From Candidatus Neomicrothrix sp. UBA672 (GTDB lineage: Bacteria; Actinomycetota; Acidimicrobiia; Acidimicrobiales; MedAcidi-G1): a DNA stretch of 11,040 nucleotides. Position 1 is the stretch's first letter, and the number at the start of each line of letters is the position of its first letter. Shown one piece after another: positions 1 to 6,751 of this stretch. The notes below the pieces were generated by a model that was not told the origin of the DNA, made no database searches, and saw only the letters and a list, made by a program, of their open reading frames with translations. The position numbers and the translations under genes were made by a program. Location: NCBI GenBank assembly GCA_002299135.1, contig DBNM01000031.1, forward strand, positions 1 through 11,040, written 5' to 3'.

Positions 1-422
1 GATCCTCCGCACATCACACTCAACTGACCTGACTCGGCTCCCGCCTGGCCTCCTGAGATGGGAGCATCAACGAAACCTACACCCTTTTCTGCGCAAGCTT
101 CTTCTAACTCATTAGCTAAAAATGCTGACGCAGTCGTATGGTCAACCAAAACAGATCCTGATGCCATTCCTTCTAAAACACCAGATTCCCCATAAACAAC
201 TGACCTGACATCATCGTCATTTCCGACACAGAGCATTACCACATCAGCATCCTGAGCCGCCTCACAAGGTGTAGCTCCTAACGAGCCGCCATAAACTTCC
301 ACCCATTTTTCAGCTTTGGAAATGGTCCGGTTGTAAACCGTGGTCTGGTAGCCGGCATTCTGCAGATAACCAGCCATTGGATATCCCATCACTCCCAAAC
401 CTATAAAGGCACATGTTGGCAT
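1..422 (-). CDS. 3-hydroxyisobutyrate dehydrogenase-family protein (partial, N-terminal 140 residues)
   Basis: This is the 5' part of a beta-hydroxyacid dehydrogenase of the 3-hydroxyisobutyrate/tartronate semialdehyde reductase/6-phosphogluconate family, which oxidises 3-hydroxy acids with NAD(P)+. Reading leftward from ATG at 422-420, the protein opens with MPTCAFIGLGVMGYPMAGYL. That is the GxGxMGxPMA Rossmann motif at residues 8-20. Near the window edge is DAPISGGQAGAESGQ, the substrate-binding signature of the family, followed by LSVMCGG. The catalytic Lys lies beyond the window, so activity cannot be judged. A good Shine-Dalgarno AAGGAG (429-434) sits 6 nt before the ATG. The gene is transcribed away from the plus-strand cluster that starts at 535, with a 112-bp shared upstream region. 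Family members are about 290-300 residues, so about half is visible. The exact substrate is unknown; a short 3-hydroxy acid such as 3-hydroxyisobutyrate or 3-hydroxypropionate is likely. Confidence 0.9.
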   Translation of the reverse strand, partial: MPTCAFIGLGVMGYPMAGYLQNAGYQTTVYNRTISKAEKWVEVYGGSLGATPCEAAQDADVVMLCVGNDDDVRSVVYGESGVLEGMASGSVLVDHTTASAFLANELEEACAEKGVGFVDAPISGGQAGAESGQLSVMCGG

Positions 423-534
423 CTATTTCTCCTTTTTACTTTTAAGTTTCAAATATCGACCTTAGGCTTTAATAGTTGCAAATCACTCATCATGAATGAA
501 TTTGCATTATGGACAATAATTTAGGAGATAAATA
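423..534. promoter_or_regulatory. Divergent intergenic promoter region with an inverted repeat
   Basis: These 112 bp separate two divergently transcribed genes and must hold both promoters. No convincing -35/-10 pair with normal spacing was found for either direction. The region contains the inverted repeat TGCAAAT (477-483) and ATTTGCA (500-506) with 16 nt between the arms, a possible operator. Ribosome-binding sites sit at each end: AAGGAG on the minus strand (429-434) and AGGAG on the plus strand (523-527, 7 nt before ATG 535). Confidence 0.4.
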
Positions 535-1467
535 ATGGGCAACCTCTGTGAAGGTCGTGTGGCTATCGTTACTGGAGCTGGAAGAGGCATTGGACGCGAA
601 CATGCACTTATGCTTGCAAACCAAGGTGCAAAAGTGATCGTTAACGATTTGGGTGGCGATATGGATGGATCCGGCAGTGACCTAAGCCCCGCTCAAGAAG
701 TAGTAAACGAAATCGTTGAAATGGGCGGCGAAGCAATCGTAAATGGTGCCAACGTAGCCGACTTTGCAGCTGCTGGTGAAATGGTTCAACAAGCAATTGA
801 CACCTGGGGAAGATTGGATATTTTGATCAATAACGCGGGGATTTTGCGTGACCGAATGATTTTTTCAATGTCTGAAGATGACTTCGATGCTGTGATAAAT
901 GTTCACCTTAAAGGAACATTCTCGACCGTTCACCACGCATCAGTCTTCTGGCGAGAAACAGTTAAAGCTGGAGGCGAAGCTTTTGGAAGAATCATCAACA
1001 CTTCTTCTCCTTCCGGTATTTATGGCAATGTTGGTCAAGCAAACTATGGTGCAGCTAAAGCTGGTATCGCAGCATTTTCTGTTATAACCGCAATGGAACT
1101 CGTCAAATACGGTGTAACAGTAAACTGTCTTGCACCCGCCGCTTTCACACGTATGACCGCTGACCTCCCAGGCATAGTCGGTACAGAAGAAGGCGCTGAA
1201 GAAGCAATGAGCCCAAGATGGATTTCTGTAATCACTGCTTGGTTGTGTAGCGAAGCAGCTCAAAACGTGACAGGACGAGTATTTGATGTTGTCGGAGAAA
1301 GACTTGGAATAGCCGAACAATGGCATCTAGGACCATCTGCTAAACAAACAGATGATCCTGAAGGACTAACAGACATTGTCAAGGAACTAATGAAGGATGC
1401 GCAACTCAATCCTGATATGGGTGGAATGCCAACAGAAGGACCCGGAAGGCCCAGCAAAGATATCTAA
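535..1467 (+). CDS. SDR-family dehydrogenase, MFE-2-like 3-hydroxyacyl-CoA dehydrogenase type
   Basis: This is a 310-residue classical short-chain dehydrogenase/reductase. Cofactor motif TGAGRGIG is at 13-20, an acidic residue D38 ends the second strand (NVND-type, pointing to NAD+), and NNAG is at 99-102. The catalytic set is N122, S158, Y171 and K175 (in YGAAK). The long insertion after the second strand (GGDMDGSGSDLSPAQEVV) and the extra C-terminal tail are typical of the SDR domain of peroxisomal MFE-2/HSD17B4 and its actinobacterial relatives. A role in oxidising a 3-hydroxyacyl-CoA in beta-oxidation-like degradation is therefore likely, though the substrate is not shown. The start is supported by AGGAG 7 nt upstream. 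The stop TAA shares one base with the next ATG (TAATG at 1465-1469), so translation of the acyl-CoA dehydrogenase is probably coupled. It is the first gene of the plus-strand cluster. Confidence 0.9.
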   Translation: MGNLCEGRVAIVTGAGRGIGREHALMLANQGAKVIVNDLGGDMDGSGSDLSPAQEVVNEIVEMGGEAIVNGANVADFAAAGEMVQQAIDTWGRLDILINNAGILRDRMIFSMSEDDFDAVINVHLKGTFSTVHHASVFWRETVKAGGEAFGRIINTSSPSGIYGNVGQANYGAAKAGIAAFSVITAMELVKYGVTVNCLAPAAFTRMTADLPGIVGTEEGAEEAMSPRWISVITAWLCSEAAQNVTGRVFDVVGERLGIAEQWHLGPSAKQTDDPEGLTDIVKELMKDAQLNPDMGGMPTEGPGRPSKDI

Positions 1468-2705
1468 TGGCAATTGATTTCACACTTTCGCCCGAGCTGG
1501 AAGAAATACGGGATAACGTCCGTGACTTCATTGAACGGGTAGTAAAACCCGGAGAAGAAATAATAGAAGGCTCCAATGGAACCGAACCGTTAAATCCTAA
1601 AGACAGGATTGGCAAACTAATTGAAATGCGAAAAGAGGCTTTCGAAGAAGGACTCTGGCTACCTCATATGCCAAAAGAATGGGGAGGAATGGAACTAGGA
1701 CATGTAGCTATGGCTATGGTTCAGGCAGAAGCAGCTAAATCCTATTATGGCCCATGGGTGCTCAATTGTCAGGCCCCAGATGAGGGCAACATGCACACCA
1801 TGTTGCATTGGGCTACAGATGAGCAAAAGGAAAAATACTTGAAGCCTCTTTGCAATGGAACAGCTACTTCTTGTTTCGCTATGACTGAGCCTGAAGTAGC
1901 TGGATCAGACCCAACACTTATTCAAACAAATGCCTATCAAGATGGTGAAGAATGGGTTATCAACGGTCATAAATGGTTCATTTCAAACGCACATCGGGCA
2001 AATTTTGCAATCCTTATCGCCAGAACTGAAGACGATCCTGAACTACCACAAGCAGCAAACACAGCTTTTATCATCGATCTTCCATCCGATGGTTGGACTG
2101 AAGCACGAGAAATTGAAACAATGCACGGCTCAACAGGTCATTCTGAAATAGTTATTGAAGACCTTAGAGTTAACGACTCACAGATGTTAGGTGGCAGAGG
2201 TCAAGGTCATTTACTTGGTCAATACCGTTTAGGTCCAGCTCGACTAGCACACTGCATGAGGTGGATTGCGCAAGCAGAAATGGCACTCGACATGACAGTT
2301 GAAAGATCCCTAGAAAGATACAGTCATGGTTCGATCTTGGCTGAAAAACAAGGAATTCAGTGGATGATCGCTGATTCTGCGATGGAGCTTTATCAATGCA
2401 AATTAATGGTTCTACATGCCGCTTCGAAAATTGACAATGGAGATGACTTCAAATCAGAAGTTTCAATGGCAAAACACTTCGTCGCAAACAGCCTCAATCG
2501 GATAATAGACCGTGCCATACAGGTTCACGGTGCTCTCGGTTACTCAACAGACACTCCTCTAGCCCACATGTACCAACATGCAAGATGGTCCAGATTTGCG
2601 GACGGTGCTGATGAGATTCATCAGATGCGTATAGCTCAAAGAACAATAGCTGCCTTTAAGGACAACGGCTCGACTTCTTCAGCTACCGGAAACCTACCGA
2701 TCTGA
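1467..2705 (+). CDS. Acyl-CoA dehydrogenase, ACAD10/11-like with Asp at the catalytic-base position
   Basis: This is a 412-residue FAD-dependent acyl-CoA dehydrogenase that would introduce an alpha-beta double bond into an acyl-CoA. The N-terminal helical domain is followed by the FAD/substrate signature FAMTEPEVAGSD (137-148), the middle beta domain with WVINGHKWFISNA, and the C-terminal helical domain with QVHGALGYSTDTPLA. The segment FADGADEIHQ (377-386) aligns with YEGTSEIQ of medium-chain enzymes, so the usual catalytic Glu is replaced by D379. From family knowledge the same Asp is found in ACAD10/ACAD11-like enzymes. The length suits the family. The ATG overlaps the stop of the upstream SDR by one base, and no nearby Shine-Dalgarno is seen, so coupled translation is likely. 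It ends with TGA (2703-2705), showing that TGA is a normal stop in this genome. Thiolase follows 42 bp downstream. The acyl substrate is unknown. Confidence 0.93.
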   Translation: MAIDFTLSPELEEIRDNVRDFIERVVKPGEEIIEGSNGTEPLNPKDRIGKLIEMRKEAFEEGLWLPHMPKEWGGMELGHVAMAMVQAEAAKSYYGPWVLNCQAPDEGNMHTMLHWATDEQKEKYLKPLCNGTATSCFAMTEPEVAGSDPTLIQTNAYQDGEEWVINGHKWFISNAHRANFAILIARTEDDPELPQAANTAFIIDLPSDGWTEAREIETMHGSTGHSEIVIEDLRVNDSQMLGGRGQGHLLGQYRLGPARLAHCMRWIAQAEMALDMTVERSLERYSHGSILAEKQGIQWMIADSAMELYQCKLMVLHAASKIDNGDDFKSEVSMAKHFVANSLNRIIDRAIQVHGALGYSTDTPLAHMYQHARWSRFADGADEIHQMRIAQRTIAAFKDNGSTSSATGNLPI

Positions 2706-2747
2706 AAGTATTAATACCCACTAAATGAAATAAACAAGGAGAAGAAA

Positions 2748-3926
2748 ATGGAAGAAGTTGTGATAGTAGACGCTGTAAGAAGCCCAATAGGTAAAAGAGG
2801 TGGTGGTCTTTCCAACTCGCACTCTGTAGACCTGCTAGGAACGGTTCAAGCAGCATTATTCACCAGAACAGGGATGGATCCGAAAGAAGTTGGACAAGTT
2901 GTGGGCGGATGCGTAGGGCAGGTAGGTATGCAAACTATGAATGTAACTCGCACAGCATGGCTTACTGCAGGCTTGCCTATTGAAGTAGCCGCTACAACAG
3001 TCGATGCACAATGCGGTTCTTCTCAACAGGCAACAAATCTTGCATACGCTCTAGTAGCTTCAGGAACTGTCGATTCAGCTATTGGGTGTGGCGTGGAACT
3101 TATGAGCCAAGTCGGCTTCGGGGCGACAATTCCTAAAGAACCCAATGCCGGAAGTCCGGTGAATCGCAACTACTTCGAACATTTCGAAATGACTAGTCAA
3201 TTCGAAGGGTCAGAGAGAATTGCTGACCATTGGGAAATTACTCGTGATGATTGCGACACTTTCGGAAAACTTTCTCAAGATCGCGCCGCCAGAGCATGGT
3301 CAGAAGATCGATTTGCCACACAGATAACCCCAATCGAAGTCCCCGTCACTGACGAAGAAGGGAATACTTCAGACGAAAGTGTCACAGTGACTCGCGACGA
3401 AGGACTTCGAGAAACCACTATGGAATCACTTGCAAATCTGAAACCATCAGGGCGTGAAAATGGTGTCCACACCGCTGGAACTTCCTCACAAATCTCCGAT
3501 GGCGCTGGAGCGGTATTGATGATGACAGCGCAAAAAGCATCAGATCTTGGATTAAAACCTCTAGCTAAAATCGTAGATAGTTGCTTGGTCGGTTCAGATC
3601 CTGAATTCATGCTCACAGGACCAATATTCGCAACTGAAAAAATCCTAAATGACAATGGGATGAAAATAAACGATATAGACCTCGTTGAAATTAACGAAGC
3701 ATTTGCGTCTGTAGTTCTGGCATGGGAAAAAGAAACCAACCCTGACATGGAGCGCGTCAATCCAAATGGAGGTGCAATAGCCTTAGGTCATCCTCTTGGT
3801 GGAACAGGTGCAATATTGACAACAAAGGCAGTTCATGAACTCCACCGGACTGATACCGAACACGCTTTGGTAACAATGTGCTGCGGCGGTGGACTGGGAA
3901 CCGGAACGCTTCTGCAACGTTTATAA
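2748..3926 (+). CDS. Thiolase (acetyl-CoA acyltransferase, FadA5-like)
   Basis: This is a 392-residue thiolase that would cleave a 3-ketoacyl-CoA with CoA to release acetyl-CoA (or propionyl-CoA) and a shortened acyl-CoA. The acyl-accepting Cys is C89 in DAQCGSSQQ. The NEAFA box is at 316-320, the catalytic His is H348 in ALGHPLGGTGA, and the second Cys is C378 in MCCGGGLG. The start MEEVVIVDAVRSPIG is the usual thiolase N-terminus. AGGAG (2737-2741) sits 6 nt before ATG, one of the best ribosome sites on the plus strand. The sequence style is that of actinobacterial degradative thiolases, including those for sterol side chains. This supports a degradative rather than biosynthetic role, because no acetoacetyl-CoA reductase or synthase lies nearby. 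It completes an SDR/acyl-CoA dehydrogenase/thiolase set, though no enoyl-CoA hydratase is visible in the window. Confidence 0.93.
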   Translation: MEEVVIVDAVRSPIGKRGGGLSNSHSVDLLGTVQAALFTRTGMDPKEVGQVVGGCVGQVGMQTMNVTRTAWLTAGLPIEVAATTVDAQCGSSQQATNLAYALVASGTVDSAIGCGVELMSQVGFGATIPKEPNAGSPVNRNYFEHFEMTSQFEGSERIADHWEITRDDCDTFGKLSQDRAARAWSEDRFATQITPIEVPVTDEEGNTSDESVTVTRDEGLRETTMESLANLKPSGRENGVHTAGTSSQISDGAGAVLMMTAQKASDLGLKPLAKIVDSCLVGSDPEFMLTGPIFATEKILNDNGMKINDIDLVEINEAFASVVLAWEKETNPDMERVNPNGGAIALGHPLGGTGAILTTKAVHELHRTDTEHALVTMCCGGGLGTGTLLQRL

Positions 3927-3944
3927 TTTTTGGAATTAATTTCA

Positions 3945-5021
3945 ATGTCGAAAATGAAAAATTGTTCCGCTGTCATCTTCAACGGAGATGGCAGTTGGGA
4001 GAGAAAAGACGACTTTGATGTACCTAAACCACCGAAAGGTGGAGCAGTTCTTGCTGTTGAAGCCGTCGGTCTCTGCCATAGTGATGTCGCTCAATTAAAC
4101 GGTCAAAAACACGTTCCTGGAGAAGTTTCACCAACTGTTCCTGGACACGAAATAGTTGGAAGGGTCTATGACTTGGATCCTGAATCAGAACTCGGAGTTG
4201 AAATTGGAGATCGTGTAGCAGTAAATATTGTTGTCCCTACAGAACCTTCAGATTCGAATCCATTTGGCATTAGTTGCTATGGGTACAGTTTTGGACTGGA
4301 TGAAGCTGAAGGACTTTGGGGAGGTTACGGAGAATACATGTCCATTCTTCCAAAAACCCAACTTGAACGCCTCACTAATGACATATCTGCTGAAGAGTTG
4401 ACTATTTTTGAACCCCTAAGCAATGTCATTGCGTGGACAAGCCGGATCCACTGGAGCCAAAAAATGAAAGTGGTGATACAAGGACCTGGACACATGGGTT
4501 TGACTTTTGCTGCTATGGCCAAGCAGATGGGAGCCGACAAAGTCATTGTTACAGGAACCAGCGAAGATGATCACAGACTCTCCATAGCAGAAAAAGTTGG
4601 AGCTGATTTCGTTATAGATGTATCTGACGAAGACCCAGTCGAAAGAATCACAGATATCACTGGTGGCATAATGGCTGATCTCGTAGTTGATCTCAGTAGC
4701 GCACCATTAGTACCAGGATTATGCCTCGATCTGGTCAGATATGGAGGCGACGTGATTTGGGCGGGCCTTAAAAACCGAGAAGCGGTTCCAGTCGTAACTG
4801 ACAATGCTGTCATGCGGGGAATTACTATCCATGGTGGAGCAGGAGGCACTAACAAATCATTAAAAGAAGCAGTAGAAATTCTTAATACAAAGAAATTTCC
4901 GACTGCCCCACTGCTAGGAGAAGTCTTCACAATAGATCAAATAAATGAAGCTATGGGAGTACTGAACAGAACCACAGCAAATGATGCTGTACGCGCTGTC
5001 TTATCCCACACCCATAAGTAG
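3945..5021 (+). CDS. Zinc-type medium-chain alcohol/polyol dehydrogenase, lacking structural-zinc cysteines
   Basis: This 358-residue medium-chain dehydrogenase/reductase would oxidise an alcohol, or reduce an aldehyde/ketone, using NAD(P). Catalytic zinc ligands are C44 and H68-E69 (GLCHSD; VPGHE), with E156 in TIFEPLSN as a possible fourth ligand as in sorbitol/threonine dehydrogenases. The Rossmann motif GPGHMG is at 180-185. The four closely spaced Cys of the structural-zinc lobe are absent: the region around 98-115 has a single Cys. I chose ATG 3945 (MSKMKNCSAV). An in-frame TTG at 3930 would add five residues but lies 4 nt from the thiolase stop with no ribosome site. GGAA at 3932-3935 is a weak site 9 nt before ATG 3945. 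It is the last gene of the plus-strand cluster, 18 nt behind the thiolase. The substrate is unknown. Confidence 0.88.
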   Translation: MSKMKNCSAVIFNGDGSWERKDDFDVPKPPKGGAVLAVEAVGLCHSDVAQLNGQKHVPGEVSPTVPGHEIVGRVYDLDPESELGVEIGDRVAVNIVVPTEPSDSNPFGISCYGYSFGLDEAEGLWGGYGEYMSILPKTQLERLTNDISAEELTIFEPLSNVIAWTSRIHWSQKMKVVIQGPGHMGLTFAAMAKQMGADKVIVTGTSEDDHRLSIAEKVGADFVIDVSDEDPVERITDITGGIMADLVVDLSSAPLVPGLCLDLVRYGGDVIWAGLKNREAVPVVTDNAVMRGITIHGGAGGTNKSLKEAVEILNTKKFPTAPLLGEVFTIDQINEAMGVLNRTTANDAVRAVLSHTHK

Positions 5022-5032
5022 TTTAATTTTTT
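5000..5032 (+). terminator. Weak possible terminator at the convergent junction
   Basis: The last codons of the plus-strand dehydrogenase can form a small hairpin (CTTAT at 5000-5004 with ATAAG at 5014-5018). It is followed by a T-rich run from 5022 to about 5032. The stem is only 5 bp and AT-rich, and 3 nt separate it from the T-run, so this is a weak candidate. The two opposing gene clusters are only 24 bp apart, so some terminator is expected here. A second 5-bp dyad, TTTGG/CCAAA, lies at 5041-5056. Confidence 0.22.
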
Positions 5033-5045
5033 CTAATTCCTTTGG

Positions 5046-5921
5046 TTAACCCCAAACTTGTGGACAATCAGGATGATCGACCACAGGATCCCCTGTTCGC
5101 ATATTTTCATGATGCGGTTTCTTAGGAGCCCCAGGACGGATTTTATAGGTGGAACCATCTCCACAGTAACGAACTGAAACAGCCCGCCGTTGTCTAGATG
5201 TCGAGTTGTTCGCACCCGCTCCATGAAGTGTTAACGCATGATGGACAACCAAATCCCCAGGTTTTGTATCGAATTGAATCAAATCAAACCTCTCTTCACC
5301 TATTTCGATATTAGGTAGATCATTTCCTTCTGTGCCTGGTAGAGGCTCATTGGCAACAAACCAATTCGGTTTAAATACTTTTTTATCCTTATGAGAGGAA
5401 CGTAGATAAGCAACTCCACCTGTTTCAAAGCTAACGTCATCGAGAGGAGTCCAAACTGTACAAATACTGTTCCCTTCTATATGGAAATAACCCAAATCTT
5501 GATGAAAGGCGGTTCTCTCTGCCGTACCGGGCTCTTTAATCAAAACTGAATCTTCATACAGATAAATCTTTTTTGAATTCATAAGTTCCGCCACAATCGA
5601 GGGGAGAGGTGAAATTTTTGCAAATGCGGCAAAATTTTCATCCTCTTTCCAGTGGTCTACTCCCGATAAAAATCTTCCGCCTTTAATATCACTGTCGGCT
5701 AAAACGCTCAAACCTTGGGTTTCATTTAAATCGCTTCCGAGCGCTGTAAGGTCGGCAAACATTTGTGGTTCTCTAAGCATAAGTTTCAAAGCAGAATCAA
5801 GTAGGTCAACCCAGTCTTTGTGCACAATTTCAGGCAAGTGGACCACACCATCTAAAGCAAAAGAAGAGATCTCTGCCTGAGTAATAGCCCTAACTGGATC
5901 AGAAGATGGGAAACTATTCAT
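5046..5921 (-). CDS. Phytanoyl-CoA dioxygenase (PhyH)-family Fe(II)/2-oxoglutarate oxygenase
   Basis: This is a 291-residue non-haem iron oxygenase that would hydroxylate a small substrate using O2 and 2-oxoglutarate. The iron triad is H140-x-D142 (AFHQDLGY) and H233 (TLHGAGANNS). The likely 2-oxoglutarate anchor is an Arg about 10-13 residues later (SRQRR, 242-246). In between is VWTPLDDVSFETGGVAYLRSSH, the standard PhyH core. The family includes ectoine hydroxylase and many small-molecule hydroxylases; the substrate here is not recognisable. The start is ATG at 5921-5919, but no Shine-Dalgarno precedes it. Instead an 11-residue mini-ORF with AAGGGG overlaps the start (separate entry), suggesting coupled translation. 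It is the last gene of the minus-strand cluster, 37 nt after the SDR. Its C-terminus meets the opposing cluster tail to tail. Confidence 0.9.
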   Translation of the reverse strand: MNSFPSSDPVRAITQAEISSFALDGVVHLPEIVHKDWVDLLDSALKLMLREPQMFADLTALGSDLNETQGLSVLADSDIKGGRFLSGVDHWKEDENFAAFAKISPLPSIVAELMNSKKIYLYEDSVLIKEPGTAERTAFHQDLGYFHIEGNSICTVWTPLDDVSFETGGVAYLRSSHKDKKVFKPNWFVANEPLPGTEGNDLPNIEIGEERFDLIQFDTKPGDLVVHHALTLHGAGANNSTSRQRRAVSVRYCGDGSTYKIRPGAPKKPHHENMRTGDPVVDHPDCPQVWG

Positions 5922-5949
5922 ATTTTTTTATAGAATTGTTGACTCGCAT
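5914..5949 (-). other. Possible 11-residue leader mini-ORF coupled to the PhyH-like gene
   Basis: On the minus strand, AAGGGG (5955-5960) lies 5 nt before an ATG at 5949-5947. This opens a 12-codon frame (MRVNNSIKKYE, stop TAG 5916-5914). The frame overlaps the PhyH-like start codon (ATG 5921-5919) in another register. The PhyH-like gene has no ribosome site of its own, so ribosomes ending on the mini-ORF could restart at its ATG. There is no homology evidence, so it may be chance. Confidence 0.3.
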
Positions 5950-5958
5950 AAAAACCCC

Positions 5959-6750
5959 TTAGACACTCGGTGGTCTCTCACGGGACAAATAAGCACCCGC
6001 ATCGGCTAAAAACAACTGACCAGTAATATTTTGGGCAAAATCAGAAGCTAAAAAAACGGATAAGTAACCCAAGTCTTCAATATCACTCATCTTTCTCAAA
6101 GGATTTGATTGTTGTATGGCCGAAATTCGATCATCGTCAAAAAAATCTATAACTGTTTCAGTCAAGGTTGTACCTGGAGCGATTGCTAGAACCCTTATAC
6201 CCATAGGGCCAAATTCCACTGCCGCTGTCTCGGTTAAATGATTTATCCCTGCTTTAGCCGCACCATAACCTGCCAAGAACGGACTAGGTCTTGTAGTTTC
6301 ACCTGAACTCACATTGATAATTACCCCACTTCCCGACTCGCTCATATGTTTTGCTGCTGACTTCATAGATAAGGCTGTCACTAAAAGATTTTGTTCAATT
6401 ACATCCCTCCATTTTTTCTCATCCATTTCCAATAATGGAGCAGTCCCCTCTGGTCCAAGCATTCCAATATTGTTAACTGCTATATCAATCCCCTCAAGTT
6501 TTTCCGAAGCCTCATCAAACATTCTTTCAACCTGACCCTCTTCGCGAGCATCACCAACAACAGAAAAAGATGATCCTTGATTTAAAGCCGTCAACATTTC
6601 AACAGTTTCCTGTGCCTTATCAACCCTCTTGTCCAACACGGCTACATTTGCTCCAGCTTGGGCGAACAGGGATGCTATAGAGCGCCCTATTCCTGCGCCA
6701 GCACCCGTTACAACAACATTTTTTCCCGAATGGTCGATTTCAATAGACAA
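5959..6750 (-). CDS. Classical SDR oxidoreductase (TTG start)
   Basis: This is a 263-residue short-chain dehydrogenase/reductase with TGAGAGIG at 15-22, D40 ending the second strand (VAVLDKR, favouring NAD+) and NNIG at 93-96. Catalytic residues are N121, S149, Y162 and K166 (YGAAK). The C-terminus has the common NITGQLFLADAGAY segment. It would interconvert an alcohol and a carbonyl; the substrate is not recognisable. The start is inferred to be TTG 6750-6748, because no ATG precedes the Rossmann strand. A clear GGAG (6758-6761) sits 7 nt upstream inside the end of the UGSC gene, whose stop codon TAA is only 1 nt away. This tight spacing indicates co-translation with the selenoprotein, and therefore a shared pathway. 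It is 37 nt upstream of the PhyH-like oxygenase. Confidence 0.9.
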   Translation of the reverse strand: MSIEIDHSGKNVVVTGAGAGIGRSIASLFAQAGANVAVLDKRVDKAQETVEMLTALNQGSSFSVVGDAREEGQVERMFDEASEKLEGIDIAVNNIGMLGPEGTAPLLEMDEKKWRDVIEQNLLVTALSMKSAAKHMSESGSGVIINVSSGETTRPSPFLAGYGAAKAGINHLTETAAVEFGPMGIRVLAIAPGTTLTETVIDFFDDDRISAIQQSNPLRKMSDIEDLGYLSVFLASDFAQNITGQLFLADAGAYLSRERPPSV

Positions 6751-6751
6751 A

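Noticed and set aside
940..1326. Antisense 128-residue open frame opposite the first SDR
   Set aside because: It lies wholly within a complete SDR gene and has unnatural, Cys/Ser-rich composition.
3275..3760. Antisense 161-residue open frame opposite the thiolase
   Set aside because: The plus-strand thiolase is complete with all catalytic residues; the antisense frame is Ser/Arg-rich, without family features or ribosome site.
3930..3944. TTG 3930 as start of the medium-chain dehydrogenase
   Set aside because: It lies 4 nt from the thiolase stop without a ribosome site; ATG 3945 gives the normal family N-terminus.
5041..5056. Small dyad TTTGG/CCAAA as a terminator
   Set aside because: It has only 5 bp and no T-run after it on either strand.
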